Source of the DNA: Myxococcales bacterium
Lineage (GTDB): Bacteria; Myxococcota_A; Bradymonadia; REDH01
Length of the DNA: 64,000 bases
Assembly (NCBI GenBank): GCA_020633625.1
Contig: JACKDJ010000015.1
Coordinates: 1-64,000, forward strand
Direction of reading: 5' to 3'
Positions 8,774 through 16,386 of the stretch are shown here, piece after piece (positions within the stretch are counted from its first letter, which is position 1; each line of letters begins with the position of its first letter). The translations under genes and the position numbers were made by a program. The notes under the pieces were generated by a model that was given only the letters and a program-made list of their open reading frames with translations, searched no databases and was not told the origin of the DNA.

Positions 8774-10325
8774 CGCGCTCCGAGAAGCCGCCGAGCGCGC
8801 CGGCGCGCAGCAGCTCGAGGACGGCGGCGACGTCGCGGTCCATGCGGCGGTCACCTTCGAGGCGCGGGACGGCGCTGCGGACGGCGTCGCGCAGGGTGCG
8901 CGGTCCCGGGGCTGTGACGGTGTCGCCGCGAAGGTCCACGGCCTGCGCGGTGGCGAGCGCGAGCATCGCGGTGACCTGCTCGGTCAGCTCGACGACGCGG
9001 AGCAGGTCGCGCGCAGCGAGCGTCGCCATCGGGACCTTGTCTTGGTTGTGGAGCTCCGTGCTGCGGCTGAACGCGCTGGCGGGCATCGTCAGCTTGAGCG
9101 CTTCTGCCGCGAGCGCCGAGGTGGCGATCGTGACGGCCTTGAACCCGTTGTGGGTGCAGGCGCCGTCGCCGGTGACGCCGACGAGGTTCGCGGGCAGCCC
9201 CTCGTTCTCTGCCGGGTTGCAGAGCAGGGCGAGCTGGCGGTCGAGCAGGCAGGCGAGGTTCGCGATCGCCGTCTTCAGCGCGTCGCAGACGAACGCGACG
9301 TGGCCGCCGTAGAAGTTTCCACCGTGCACGACGATCCCGCGCTCGACGTCGACCACCGGGTTGTCGCTGACGCCGTTGATCTCGGTCTCGAGCGTCGCGC
9401 GTGTCCACTCGAGGGCGTCGACCGCGACGCCGATGACGTGCGGGGCGCAACGGATCGAGTAGCGGTCTTGGAGGCGCACGCCGCGGTCGGGGGTGGCTGC
9501 GTCGTACGCGAGGTCGTCGCGCATCCACGCGGCGACGCGGCGCTGCCCGTCGTGCGGCTTCGCGTCGTGGACGAAGGCGTCGAAGTGGGTGGAGTTCCCG
9601 AGGACGGCTGCGCTCAGGGCCGCGGCGATCGAGGTTGCGACCCGGGTGAGCGTCGCGGCCCGGTCCCAGGCGAGGCAGGCGATCGCCGAGCCGACACTCG
9701 TGCCGTTCATCAGCGCGAGCGCTTCTTTCGGGCCGAGCGGGAGCGGGTCGCGGCCGATCGACGCGAGACCTTCGACGGCAGGGATCTCGGGCCCGCCAGA
9801 GACGCGGACCTCGCGCTCACCGGTGAGGACGGCGGCGACGTACGAGAGCGGGGTGAGGTCGCCGCTGGCGCCGACGGAGCCCTCGCTCGGGATGACGGGG
9901 AGCACGCGGCGATCGAGGAGCTCGACGAGGCGCTCCGCCACGATCGGCCGCACGCCGCTCTTCCCGGCCGCCAGCGACGCGAGCCGCACGGCGAGCACGG
10001 CGGCGGCTTCGGTGTCGTCGAGGACGCGGCCGGTCCCGCAGCCGTGCATCCGGAGCAGGTTCAGCGACAGCTCCGCGGAGCGCGCAGGGGGCACGGCTGT
10101 CGTCACCGAGGCGCCGACGCTGGTGGTGACGCCGTAGACCGACTCTCCGCTCGCGTGCAGGCGCGCCACGACGGCGGCGCTCGCCTCCATACGGTCGCGC
10201 GCGTTGGGGTCGAGCGTTGGCGCAGCGGTGCCGCGCGCGAGCGCCACGACGGCGTCGAGGGTCAGGCGGGGGCCGCCGATCGCGACGGTCGGACGCTTTG
10301 AGTCGTCTCGCGGTGGCTGGGTCAT
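8760..10325 (-). CDS. Aromatic amino acid ammonia-lyase (HAL/TAL/PAL family)
   Basis: A 521-residue lyase that would deaminate an aromatic amino acid to an aryl-acrylate. The MIO-forming triad Ala153-Ser154-Gly155 sits in GSVGASGDLTPLSY, and the catalytic Tyr64 in YGVTTSVG. In tyrosine-derived aryl polyenes and flexirubins such lyases supply the cinnamate/coumarate starter, so tyrosine or phenylalanine is the likeliest substrate. The substrate-selecting pair, SH in histidine lyases and HL or FL in tyrosine or phenylalanine lyases, reads Met93-His94, so the preference cannot be read off safely. Four-base overlap with the upstream acyltransferase fixes the start. It is surely not part of a hut operon here. 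Confidence 0.9.
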   Translation of the reverse strand: MTQPPRDDSKRPTVAIGGPRLTLDAVVALARGTAAPTLDPNARDRMEASAAVVARLHASGESVYGVTTSVGASVTTAVPPARSAELSLNLLRMHGCGTGRVLDDTEAAAVLAVRLASLAAGKSGVRPIVAERLVELLDRRVLPVIPSEGSVGASGDLTPLSYVAAVLTGEREVRVSGGPEIPAVEGLASIGRDPLPLGPKEALALMNGTSVGSAIACLAWDRAATLTRVATSIAAALSAAVLGNSTHFDAFVHDAKPHDGQRRVAAWMRDDLAYDAATPDRGVRLQDRYSIRCAPHVIGVAVDALEWTRATLETEINGVSDNPVVDVERGIVVHGGNFYGGHVAFVCDALKTAIANLACLLDRQLALLCNPAENEGLPANLVGVTGDGACTHNGFKAVTIATSALAAEALKLTMPASAFSRSTELHNQDKVPMATLAARDLLRVVELTEQVTAMLALATAQAVDLRGDTVTAPGPRTLRDAVRSAVPRLEGDRRMDRDVAAVLELLRAGALGGFSERDATA

Positions 10326-11356
10326 GTCGCCGGAGGGCTCCAGAAGTCGTAGAAGTTGAACCAGTTGTACGGGTTCGCGCGGGCCTTTTGCTCCAAGCGC
10401 GTCGCAAAGTCTTGTACGACGGCGCGCAGCGCTTCTTCACGCTGGCCGCGCGGAAGTGTGATCCGCTCGCTGAACGGCTCGCACGAGAGGGCGTAGCGGT
10501 TGGGCGGGGAGTAGACCCCGAACACGAGGTAGACCGGGCAGTGGAGCGCGGCGGCGATGAGGAAGGGGCCCGACGGGAACCACGCCTCGCGCCCGAAGAA
10601 CTGCACCGGGACGGCCTTCTCGTTGAGCCCAACGCGATCGGCGAGGATCGCGACCATGTCGCCGGCCTCGATGCGCTCGCGGACCGTGAGGCCGAAGGTC
10701 ACGGGGTCGCGACCTGCGTGGACGACGCGCGCGGCGGCGCCGGGGTCGATGCGCTCGAGCAGCGCGTTGATCATGCGCGCGTTGTCGAAGTGCCCGACGA
10801 TGGCGATCGAGAGGTCCTCGTCGGTCCCCGCTGCGCGCATGGCCTCGAAGCTGCCGAGGTGGGCACCGAGCAGGATCGCCCCTCGGCGCGCGGCAGCGAG
10901 GGCGGCGAGGTAGTGGTGGCCGTCGCGAGTGACCGAGAACCGGTCGAGCTCGCCACTGAGGAGGTAGATGCGGTCGAGCGCGCATTGCGCGAAGGTCGCG
11001 ACGTGTCTCGAGATCTCGGCCCTGGTCGGCTCGCGCTCGAGCACCGTCGTGAGCCAGCCTCGCGACGCCGCCCGCACCTCTGGGCGGGTGAAGGTATAGT
11101 AGGCGGCGACGGCGCGGACGAGGTGGCTGGTCGCCCGGCGGCCGACGAGCTTCGCGGCTGTGAACACGGCGCGGATCCCCGCGATGGTCCCGAGCTCTCG
11201 GCGGGTGAGCCACGCCTTGCCGTCCCCTGCGGTGGCCTCGCTGGTCGCGGCGGTCGCCTTGCCGTCCCCTGCGGTGGCCTCGCTGGTCGCGGCGTCGCGA
11301 GCTGGCGGGGCGTCGACGGCGCTCGCACCCGCGGCGGCTGGCGGCCGCTCCGTCAC
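10322..11356 (-). CDS. LpxL/HtrB-type lipid acyltransferase (C-terminal part of ApeJ)
   Basis: A 344-residue membrane-associated acyltransferase of the lipid A acyltransferase family. The HxxxxE active-site pattern is in GAHLGSFEAM, and the C-terminal WFNFYDFW is typical of the family. It would join the aryl polyene acyl chain to a glycolipid anchor. In E. coli APE loci a glycosyltransferase and this acyltransferase form one protein, ApeJ; here they are separate but coupled. I start at GTG 11356, making a GTGA overlap with the glycosyltransferase stop; an ATG 69 bases upstream is possible but would overlap that gene without need. The N-terminal linker contains a 14-residue tandem repeat (SEATAGDGKA twice) coded by a 42-base direct repeat. 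Confidence 0.87.
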   Translation of the reverse strand: MTERPPAAAGASAVDAPPARDAATSEATAGDGKATAATSEATAGDGKAWLTRRELGTIAGIRAVFTAAKLVGRRATSHLVRAVAAYYTFTRPEVRAASRGWLTTVLEREPTRAEISRHVATFAQCALDRIYLLSGELDRFSVTRDGHHYLAALAAARRGAILLGAHLGSFEAMRAAGTDEDLSIAIVGHFDNARMINALLERIDPGAAARVVHAGRDPVTFGLTVRERIEAGDMVAILADRVGLNEKAVPVQFFGREAWFPSGPFLIAAALHCPVYLVFGVYSPPNRYALSCEPFSERITLPRGQREEALRAVVQDFATRLEQKARANPYNWFNFYDFWSPPAT

Positions 11357-12090
11357 GACAGTCGCGCGGGTCGTCGGAACACCCAGCGCAGGCACGCCTC
11401 GGTGCAGATCCGGCTGTGCATCCACGACAGCCGAAGGTTGTCGCGCAGCGGCTGGAAGTGCGAGCGGCCGCCCTCGTCGGCCCGCAAGTAGCGCACGCCG
11501 ACGGGGAGGTTGACGATCGGGACGCCGGCGCGCGCGAGGCGCACGGCGACCTCGACGTCGAAGTCCATGCGGTCGCCCCGCGCGCCGACGGCGAGGGTCT
11601 CGGCGACCGGGTACACGCGAAAGCCGACCATCGCGTCGCGGATCACGTCGCGTCCGGTCTCGAGGTCGACCCAGAACTTCGTGATCTTGCGGGCGACGAG
11701 GCGCACCTGGGGGGCAGACGTGTCGTATTCCGGGTAGGCGATCACGGCCGCGTCCGGCCGCGCGCGCGCGGCTTCGACGAACGCCGTCGCTCGCGACAGG
11801 TCATGCTGGCCGTCGGCGTCGACCTGCAGGGCGTGGGTAAAGCCGGCTGCTGCTGCGGCGGCGAGGCCGCTCTTCACTGCCGCGCCCTTGCCCCCGTTCG
11901 TGGCGCGCACGACCAGCGTCGCGGTGCCCGCGTCGGCCAGCTCGCGGCACGCAGCGGCGCCGGCGGGGCCGCTGGCGTCGTCGACGACGAACACCTGTTC
12001 GACCGCGTCGCGAATCGCGCGCGCGACGACGCCGACGGTGTCGGGGTTCTCGTACGTCGGGATCACCGCGCAGACGCGAAACGGTCTCAT
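11353..12090 (-). CDS. Family 2 glycosyltransferase (N-terminal part of ApeJ)
   Basis: A 245-residue GT-A fold glycosyltransferase similar to dolichyl-phosphate mannosyltransferase-like enzymes. It opens with the usual strand and IPTYENPDTV, has VVDDAS near residue 35-40 and the DxD metal site Asp91-Ala-Asp93 in VDADGQHD. It likely builds the sugar anchor to which the acyltransferase adds the polyene chain. Both ends overlap neighbouring genes by four bases. A single-domain protein of normal length for the catalytic domain, with no membrane helices evident. Confidence 0.88.
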   Translation of the reverse strand: MRPFRVCAVIPTYENPDTVGVVARAIRDAVEQVFVVDDASGPAGAAACRELADAGTATLVVRATNGGKGAAVKSGLAAAAAAGFTHALQVDADGQHDLSRATAFVEAARARPDAAVIAYPEYDTSAPQVRLVARKITKFWVDLETGRDVIRDAMVGFRVYPVAETLAVGARGDRMDFDVEVAVRLARAGVPIVNLPVGVRYLRADEGGRSHFQPLRDNLRLSWMHSRICTEACLRWVFRRPARLS

Positions 12091-13847
12091 CGCGTGCTGC
12101 CGCGCTCGAACGTCGCGCGCCCGGAGGTGCAGACGGCGCCGCCCACGCGGAACTGGAACTCCACGCTGGCGTCGGCGTCGGGGTCCTCGTGACGCTTTCG
12201 CCGCAGCTCGACGTCGACGGTCGCGCCCGGGCCGATTCGGCCGCCGAACTTGACGCGGTCGAGCCGGCGGAGCGGCCCGAGGGTGCTGAACGCGTCGCGC
12301 ACCGCGGGGACGAGGAGCTGGTCGAGCTGGACCGCGCCCGCGAGCACGGGGTAGCCGGGAAAGTGGCCTTCGAACCAGCCGTACGTCTCTGGCACGTGCG
12401 CGCGTCGCGTCCAGACCTCGACGTCGCTGTCGGCGGCCTCTGCTGCAGGCGGCTCGACGTCGAGGTCCCAGCGCACGGGCGCGCCGCTCGGGTCGAGGCC
12501 GAAGAGGCGGAGGACGCGGGCTCGCTGCAGCTTGCCGTTGTCTTCGCGCGGGAGGGCCTCGACGCAGACGACGCGGCGCGGGAGCGACGCGCGCTCGAAC
12601 TGATCTTCGAGCAGCGCGCGCACGGCGGGCGCGTCGAGCGGAGCGCCGGTGGGGACGATCGCCGCGAACAGCGCCTGACCGCGGCCGTCGTCGGTGGGCA
12701 CGGCAACAACCGCCGCGTCCGAGACCTGGCCGGTCGCACAGAGCGCGCGCTCCATGCTGGGGAGCGAGACGCGGATGCCGGCGACCTTTACGACGCCGTC
12801 GACGCGGCCAACGTGCGAGAAGGTGCCGTCGGGCGCGAAGTCGACGACGTCGGACGTCACGTACGGGCGGGGCATGCCGGGGGCGAGGAAGGGAGAGTCG
12901 ACCGAGAGGCGGCCGTCGGGCCCCGCGGCGACGCCGACGCCGGGGAGGGGGGACCAGCCTGCGCCGCCAGTGCGCGTGGCGACGCCGCCGGTCTCGGATG
13001 AGCCGAAGATCTCGGTCGGAACGACGCCGTGGGCCTCGAAGAACGCCCGGGCGTCATCTTGGGCGAGGGGGGCGGTAGACGAGTAAACACGGCTGCATGG
13101 GGTGAACGCGCCGTCGCCCGCTGCGGTGAGCGAGCGGATGTGAGCGGGTACGGTCACGAGCGAGACGGGGCCGCGCGCTGCGCCGTCGCGGACGCGCGCG
13201 GCGACGGCGGGCCCGTGGAATGGCGTGTCGCGCGCGAAGGCCCCGCCGGTCGCGAGCGGGAGCAGGACGCTGAAGAGGAGGCCGTACAGGTGTCCCGGCG
13301 GGACCGTCGCGACGGTCAACGTTCCAGGAGCTGGCTCGAACGCGGCGGCCAGCGTGGCGACCTCGCCGAAGAGCTGGTCGGCGGTCTTCGGCCAGCGTGA
13401 CATCTCTCCGGTGCTGCCCGACGTGTAGACCGCCGCGATCACGTCGTCGGGGAGCGCGAGCGGCGGCAGGGGCTCCTCGGAGACGGCGTGCGCACCGTCG
13501 GTGTCGGCGAGCAGCGGCGGCACGGCCGTCGGATTTCCGCTGTCGGTGTCGTGGAGCAGGGCGACCGTATCGGGGCGGTCGAGGAGCGCCCACACGGTCT
13601 CCCGCCGGGTGTTCGGCGGGAGCGCGGCGATGTGCCCGGCGCTCCACGTCGCGAGCAACGCTGCGGTGAAGGCGTAGCGGTCGCCGCGGAAGACGAGCAG
13701 GACCTCGGAGCCCGGCCGTGGCGGGGGCAGGGTCGCCGCGATCGACGCGGCGTCGGCGAGGAGGGCGGCGGCAGAGCGCGGCTCGCCGTTTGCGCCGAAC
13801 GCGACCGCCGTCGTGGGCGCGTGCTGCGCGAGCGGAGTCCCCGTCAT
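12087..13847 (-). CDS. ApeH-ApeI fusion: acyl-activating (AMP) ligase plus hotdog dehydratase
   Basis: A 586-residue bifunctional protein. Residues 1 to about 455 are an ANL-superfamily adenylating enzyme: the P-loop TSGSTG at 142-147, a FGSSETGG core motif and a C-terminal domain ending in LPREDNGKLQRA. It would activate the aryl-acrylate and load it on the ACP. Residues from about 475 form a FabA/FabZ-like dehydratase with the catalytic His495 in FEGHFPGYPVLAG. In E. coli-type APE loci these are separate genes, apeH and apeI, so this is a natural fusion of pathway neighbours. The ATG at 13847 overlaps the upstream stop as ATGA; the frame extends far upstream, but that part is a shadow of the membrane protein gene. 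Confidence 0.9.
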   Translation of the reverse strand: MTGTPLAQHAPTTAVAFGANGEPRSAAALLADAASIAATLPPPRPGSEVLLVFRGDRYAFTAALLATWSAGHIAALPPNTRRETVWALLDRPDTVALLHDTDSGNPTAVPPLLADTDGAHAVSEEPLPPLALPDDVIAAVYTSGSTGEMSRWPKTADQLFGEVATLAAAFEPAPGTLTVATVPPGHLYGLLFSVLLPLATGGAFARDTPFHGPAVAARVRDGAARGPVSLVTVPAHIRSLTAAGDGAFTPCSRVYSSTAPLAQDDARAFFEAHGVVPTEIFGSSETGGVATRTGGAGWSPLPGVGVAAGPDGRLSVDSPFLAPGMPRPYVTSDVVDFAPDGTFSHVGRVDGVVKVAGIRVSLPSMERALCATGQVSDAAVVAVPTDDGRGQALFAAIVPTGAPLDAPAVRALLEDQFERASLPRRVVCVEALPREDNGKLQRARVLRLFGLDPSGAPVRWDLDVEPPAAEAADSDVEVWTRRAHVPETYGWFEGHFPGYPVLAGAVQLDQLLVPAVRDAFSTLGPLRRLDRVKFGGRIGPGATVDVELRRKRHEDPDADASVEFQFRVGGAVCTSGRATFERGSTR

Positions 13848-14512
13848 CGTTGGCCCGTGGCGGTGAGCGCGCGAGCGAAGAGCCGGTCGACCGGGTTGTC
13901 TCCGAAGCGCTGAAAGCGGAGCTTTCGAATCGTCCACTCCGTGCCGATGAGTGCGGCGATCAGCGCCCACGAGATGCCGCCGGTGTACGCGCTCCACGCG
14001 AGGGTCGGGGCCCACACAGCGAGGGCTGCGGCGATCGAGGCGTTGAGCGCGAAGAAGGTGCACCAGACGATGGTCCAGGCGCGGCACCAGCGGACCTCGT
14101 CTGGGGTGAGGTCCGGGTGCTGCAGTCGCGCGAAACGTTCGATCATTGGTGGTCCTGCGACCAGCGTCGGCACGACGGATGCGAGCAGAAGGATGTTGAT
14201 CACGGAGGGGACCGCGAGGACGAACCCGGCGCGGTCGAGCGCGGCGCCGGCCACCAGCAGCGCGACGGCGGCGAGCGGCACGTAGGCGACCGCAGAGAGG
14301 GCCGGGTTGTCGCGGAGCGCACGCAGCCTCGCGACCCCGGCGGGGGCGACCAGCACGAGGAGGCCGAGGGCCGCGGCGCGGGGGGCGCCGCGCTCGAGGC
14401 CGAGCCACGCGACGAGGGGGTAGGCGACGAGGGCCGCGCTCCCGATGCCCGTCGCGACCGCACCGAGCGACGGCCGTCGCCGGGCGGCGCGCGCGGTCAC
14501 GGACTCGGTCAC
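13844..14512 (-). CDS. apeG: ApeG-like polytopic membrane protein (COG4648 type)
   Basis: A 222-residue integral membrane protein with about six hydrophobic segments (roughly residues 15-37, 44-62, 75-93, 97-115, 140-165 and 172-192) and a positively charged C-terminal tail. Proteins like this sit directly after the ACP genes in aryl polyene clusters; their function is unknown. Four-base overlaps on both sides place it firmly in the operon. Confidence 0.78.
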   Translation of the reverse strand: MTESVTARAARRRPSLGAVATGIGSAALVAYPLVAWLGLERGAPRAAALGLLVLVAPAGVARLRALRDNPALSAVAYVPLAAVALLVAGAALDRAGFVLAVPSVINILLLASVVPTLVAGPPMIERFARLQHPDLTPDEVRWCRAWTIVWCTFFALNASIAAALAVWAPTLAWSAYTGGISWALIAALIGTEWTIRKLRFQRFGDNPVDRLFARALTATGQR

Positions 14513-14784
14513 GGAGCCGGGCTCACCCCGGTCTCGGAGCGGATAAAGTCCGCGAGGCTCCGCACCGACCGGAAGATCTCGCGGTTGCGCTCGTCTTCGG
14601 CGGCCGTCTTGACGCCGAACTCCTTGTGCAGTGCGAGCGCGAGCTCGAGGGCGTCGATGGAGTCGAGCCCGAGCCCCTCGACGAACAGCGGCTCGTCATC
14701 CTTGATGTCCTCGGGCTTCACGTCCTCCAGCATCAGCGAGTCCACGATCACGCGCTTGATGCGCATCTCGAGCGATTCCGTCAT
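14509..14784 (-). CDS. apeE: Acyl carrier protein of the aryl polyene pathway
   Basis: A 91-residue ACP. The phosphopantetheine attachment Ser42 lies in LGLDSIDALEL, followed by a typical acidic helix. I start at ATG 14784 because a good ribosome-binding site (GGAAGGA) lies eight bases before it and the upstream extension is not ACP-like. Only one ACP is present, whereas many APE loci have two. The start lies inside the 3' end of the acyltransferase gene. Confidence 0.9.
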   Translation of the reverse strand: MTESLEMRIKRVIVDSLMLEDVKPEDIKDDEPLFVEGLGLDSIDALELALALHKEFGVKTAAEDERNREIFRSVRSLADFIRSETGVSPAP

Positions 14785-15574
14785 CCGTCGTTCCTTCCAC
14801 GGGGGCGCGCCCCAGAGCTTCGAGCCCCAGGCGCGCGGAGAGGTCGCTCCGTACCATATCGCGCAGCGTGCGTGAAGACGCCTCACCGGGGGCGATTGGC
14901 GGCAGGAACGTCACGCGCATCGTCGGCGGGTGGGGAGGCGGCGGATAGATGGGCGCCTCCTTCGAGAGCCACACCGGCCGGCACTCGATGAGCACCGGGA
15001 CTAGCGGAACGCCCGCGCGCCGCGCGATCTCGAAGCCCGTCCGGCCGAACGGATGCAGGCCTCCGACCGGCGATCGTGTCCCCTCGGGGAACACCAGGAC
15101 ACGAAACCCCTCGGCGAGCCGCTCCAGCGCCGTCGCGATCATCGGCTCCACCGCGCCCGCCTCGGTCCCGCCCCCCTCGAAGTGTCGCGCCGCCGACAGC
15201 AGCGGGTGCAGCCACCACCGCCGGAAGATGCTCGGCTTGACCGTCGTCACGACGCCCTCGACCGAGCCGAGCAGCGCGGTCGTGTCGACCCACGAAGGGT
15301 GGTTCGCGACAAGGACGCACGGCCCCGGCGGCAGCTCGCCGGCGTTCTTTCGCGGGTCGTAGTCGACCAGTCCGCACCACCGCACCCAGTCGTGGAACAT
15401 GCGGAATGCCCGCGACACGATCGCCTGCACGCGGCGCGCGCGCACGAGCGGCGCTCGCGTCGGGAGACGGCTCCAGACCCAGAACGCCGCATAGCCGAAC
15501 GGCGCGAGCGAGAAGTAGATCGCCAGCGTCAGCGTCACGACGAAGACTCTCCACACGCTCCTGACCGCGCTCAT
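14696..15574 (-). CDS. 1-acylglycerol-3-phosphate-type acyltransferase (PlsC family)
   Basis: A 292-residue membrane acyltransferase. A long hydrophobic segment (residues 8-35) precedes the catalytic NHxxxxD motif (NHPSWVD) and the substrate-binding PEGTRS. Such acyltransferases are common in APE loci and probably handle the lipid anchor. It is the first gene of the operon. The last 30 or so residues are read out of frame over the start of the ACP gene (89-base overlap), are charged and look unlike the family, so the functional domain probably ends near the Ser/Thr-Leu-rich segment before it; a small 3' frameshift in evolution is possible. Confidence 0.88.
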   Translation of the reverse strand: MSAVRSVWRVFVVTLTLAIYFSLAPFGYAAFWVWSRLPTRAPLVRARRVQAIVSRAFRMFHDWVRWCGLVDYDPRKNAGELPPGPCVLVANHPSWVDTTALLGSVEGVVTTVKPSIFRRWWLHPLLSAARHFEGGGTEAGAVEPMIATALERLAEGFRVLVFPEGTRSPVGGLHPFGRTGFEIARRAGVPLVPVLIECRPVWLSKEAPIYPPPPHPPTMRVTFLPPIAPGEASSRTLRDMVRSDLSARLGLEALGRAPVEGTTDDGIARDAHQARDRGLADAGGREARGHQG

Positions 15575-15647
15575 CCGCTCCTGGGGTCCTGCGCCGGCCC
15601 CGCGCCTAGCCGAGGCAGCCTCTCAGAGCAAGGCGGTGTTGGGCGGG

Positions 15648-15703
15648 TCACACACACGCTCCCACCCGGACTCACACACCGGCAGCGTGTGTGAGTCACA
15701 CAC
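15648..15703. promoter_or_regulatory. GTGTGTGA-rich inverted repeat upstream of the pigment operon
   Basis: TCACACACACGCT (15648-15660) and AGCGTGTGTGAGT (15684-15696) form an inverted repeat with a stem of about ten bases. The second arm overlaps a further near-palindrome, GTGTGTGAGTCACACAC (15687-15703). The CACAC/GTGTG motif occurs five or more times in 60 bases. This looks like a multi-site operator for a dimeric regulator, in the 5' leader or promoter of the acyltransferase gene; a hairpin in the leader RNA is the alternative. Confidence 0.5.
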
Positions 15704-15769
15704 TTCACACGCCTTCGACACGGCGTGACGGCGCGTTTGGCGGCTCCCGATGTGTCGCGCTCAATGCCT

Positions 15770-15810
15770 GGATTCATCATCATTTTCATTAACTTACGAA
15801 ACCTGAATCC
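15770..15810. promoter_or_regulatory. GGATTCA...TGAATCC inverted repeat around an AT-rich core
   Basis: Seven-base arms GGATTCA (15770-15776) and TGAATCC (15804-15810) enclose 27 AT-rich bases, the least GC-rich patch of the gap. It sits between the divergent transcription units and could be a regulator site or the core of the minus-strand promoter. Confidence 0.4.
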
Positions 15811-15824
15811 CGGTGACGCCGAGT

Positions 15825-15840
15825 TGGCACGGTCCTCGCG
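15825..15840 (+). promoter_or_regulatory. Sigma-54-type (-24/-12) promoter
   Basis: TGGCACGGTCCTCGC matches the -24/-12 consensus TGGCACG-N4-TTGC with one mismatch (TCGC for TTGC). The GG (15826-15827) and GC (15838-15839) doublets are exactly ten bases apart, as required. Predicted transcription starts near 15850, about 50 bases before the ATG of the 51-residue membrane protein. Sigma-54 promoters need an enhancer-binding protein; the inverted repeats just upstream could be its sites. Confidence 0.5.
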
Positions 15841-15898
15841 ATAGCTGTCTGTGTCCAGGGAACGCTACCGCAGCGGTGGCCGCACCGAAGGAGGACCG

Positions 15899-16054
15899 AT
15901 GAGCTACTACGACTACGACCGGCAATCTCAGCTGATCCACCTGGCGGCCATCTCCGCCGCCCGCCGCCAGCGCGAGGACCGCGGCGCCCGTATCAGCGCG
16001 GCACTGCTGGGCCTGCTGAGCGTCGCGGTGACGGTCTACTGGCTGGCCTACTAG
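15899..16054 (+). CDS. Small single-helix membrane protein (51 residues)
   Basis: Not a family I recognise. MSYYDYDRQSQ starts with Tyr-rich polar sequence, then a basic stretch (ARRQREDRGAR) and one C-terminal membrane helix (ISAALLGLLSVAVTVYW) ending in LAY. The basic residues before the helix suggest the N-terminus stays in the cytoplasm. A strong ribosome-binding site (GGAGGA) five bases before the ATG supports this start over an upstream in-frame ATG. It lies behind the sigma-54-like promoter. A GC-rich hairpin-forming stretch (16057-16080) follows the stop. Confidence 0.65.
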   Translation: MSYYDYDRQSQLIHLAAISAARRQREDRGARISAALLGLLSVAVTVYWLAY

Positions 16055-16145
16055 CTGCGGCCGCCGGTCCGCCGGCGCGCGGCGAGCGAGTCGCACTCTT
16101 CGATCCCCCCATCCGCCGCACCTCGAGCGGACCCATGGAGCCTCG

Positions 16146-16301
16146 ATGAACACGAACCGTCCCTCCTCGACTCGTCCCTCGGTCGACACTGGCGCCCAGC
16201 CCACCACCGACGGCGCCACCACGCAGGTCCGGAACCCGCCGCCTCGACCGACCGGGCGCGACACGATGATCGGCTGGTACTTCGACCCGTCGACGCTCTG
16301 A
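16146..16301 (+). CDS. Small hypothetical protein (51 residues)
   Basis: Unrecognised. MNTNRPSSTRPSVD opens a polar, Pro/Thr-rich, probably disordered protein that ends in GWYFDPSTL. A GGAG lies five bases before the ATG. It has the same length as the preceding small protein but no similarity to it. The case rests on the ribosome-binding site, clean codon use and position; it could be non-coding leader for the next gene. Confidence 0.4.
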   Translation: MNTNRPSSTRPSVDTGAQPTTDGATTQVRNPPPRPTGRDTMIGWYFDPSTL

Positions 16302-16386
16302 GCAGACCGGCCGCCGAGGCGCTTCGGCTGGCGACCGCCGCAGAGCAGTGCTACCGAGAGCAGGCCCCTCTCGACTAGGCGCCTCG

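Larger units (their letters stand above)
15575..15898. other. Regulatory gap between the pigment operon and the small-protein genes
   Basis: A 324-base divergent intergenic stretch. It holds two inverted repeats, an AT-rich patch (about 15770-15805) that stands out in this GC-rich DNA, and a sigma-54-like promoter, each entered separately. I see no clean -35/-10 pair for the minus-strand operon; the AT-rich patch is the most likely place for it. A possible 72-codon frame on the minus strand here has no ribosome-binding site and no recognisable content. Confidence 0.6.

Noticed and set aside
8736..10301. A 521-codon plus-strand frame opposite the ammonia-lyase gene
   Set aside because: It is Arg/Asp/Glu-rich with no domain and arises from GC bias opposite a clear lyase with catalytic motifs.
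15571..15789. A 72-codon minus-strand frame upstream of the acyltransferase gene
   Set aside because: No ribosome-binding site, composition unlike a protein, and it covers the inverted repeats.
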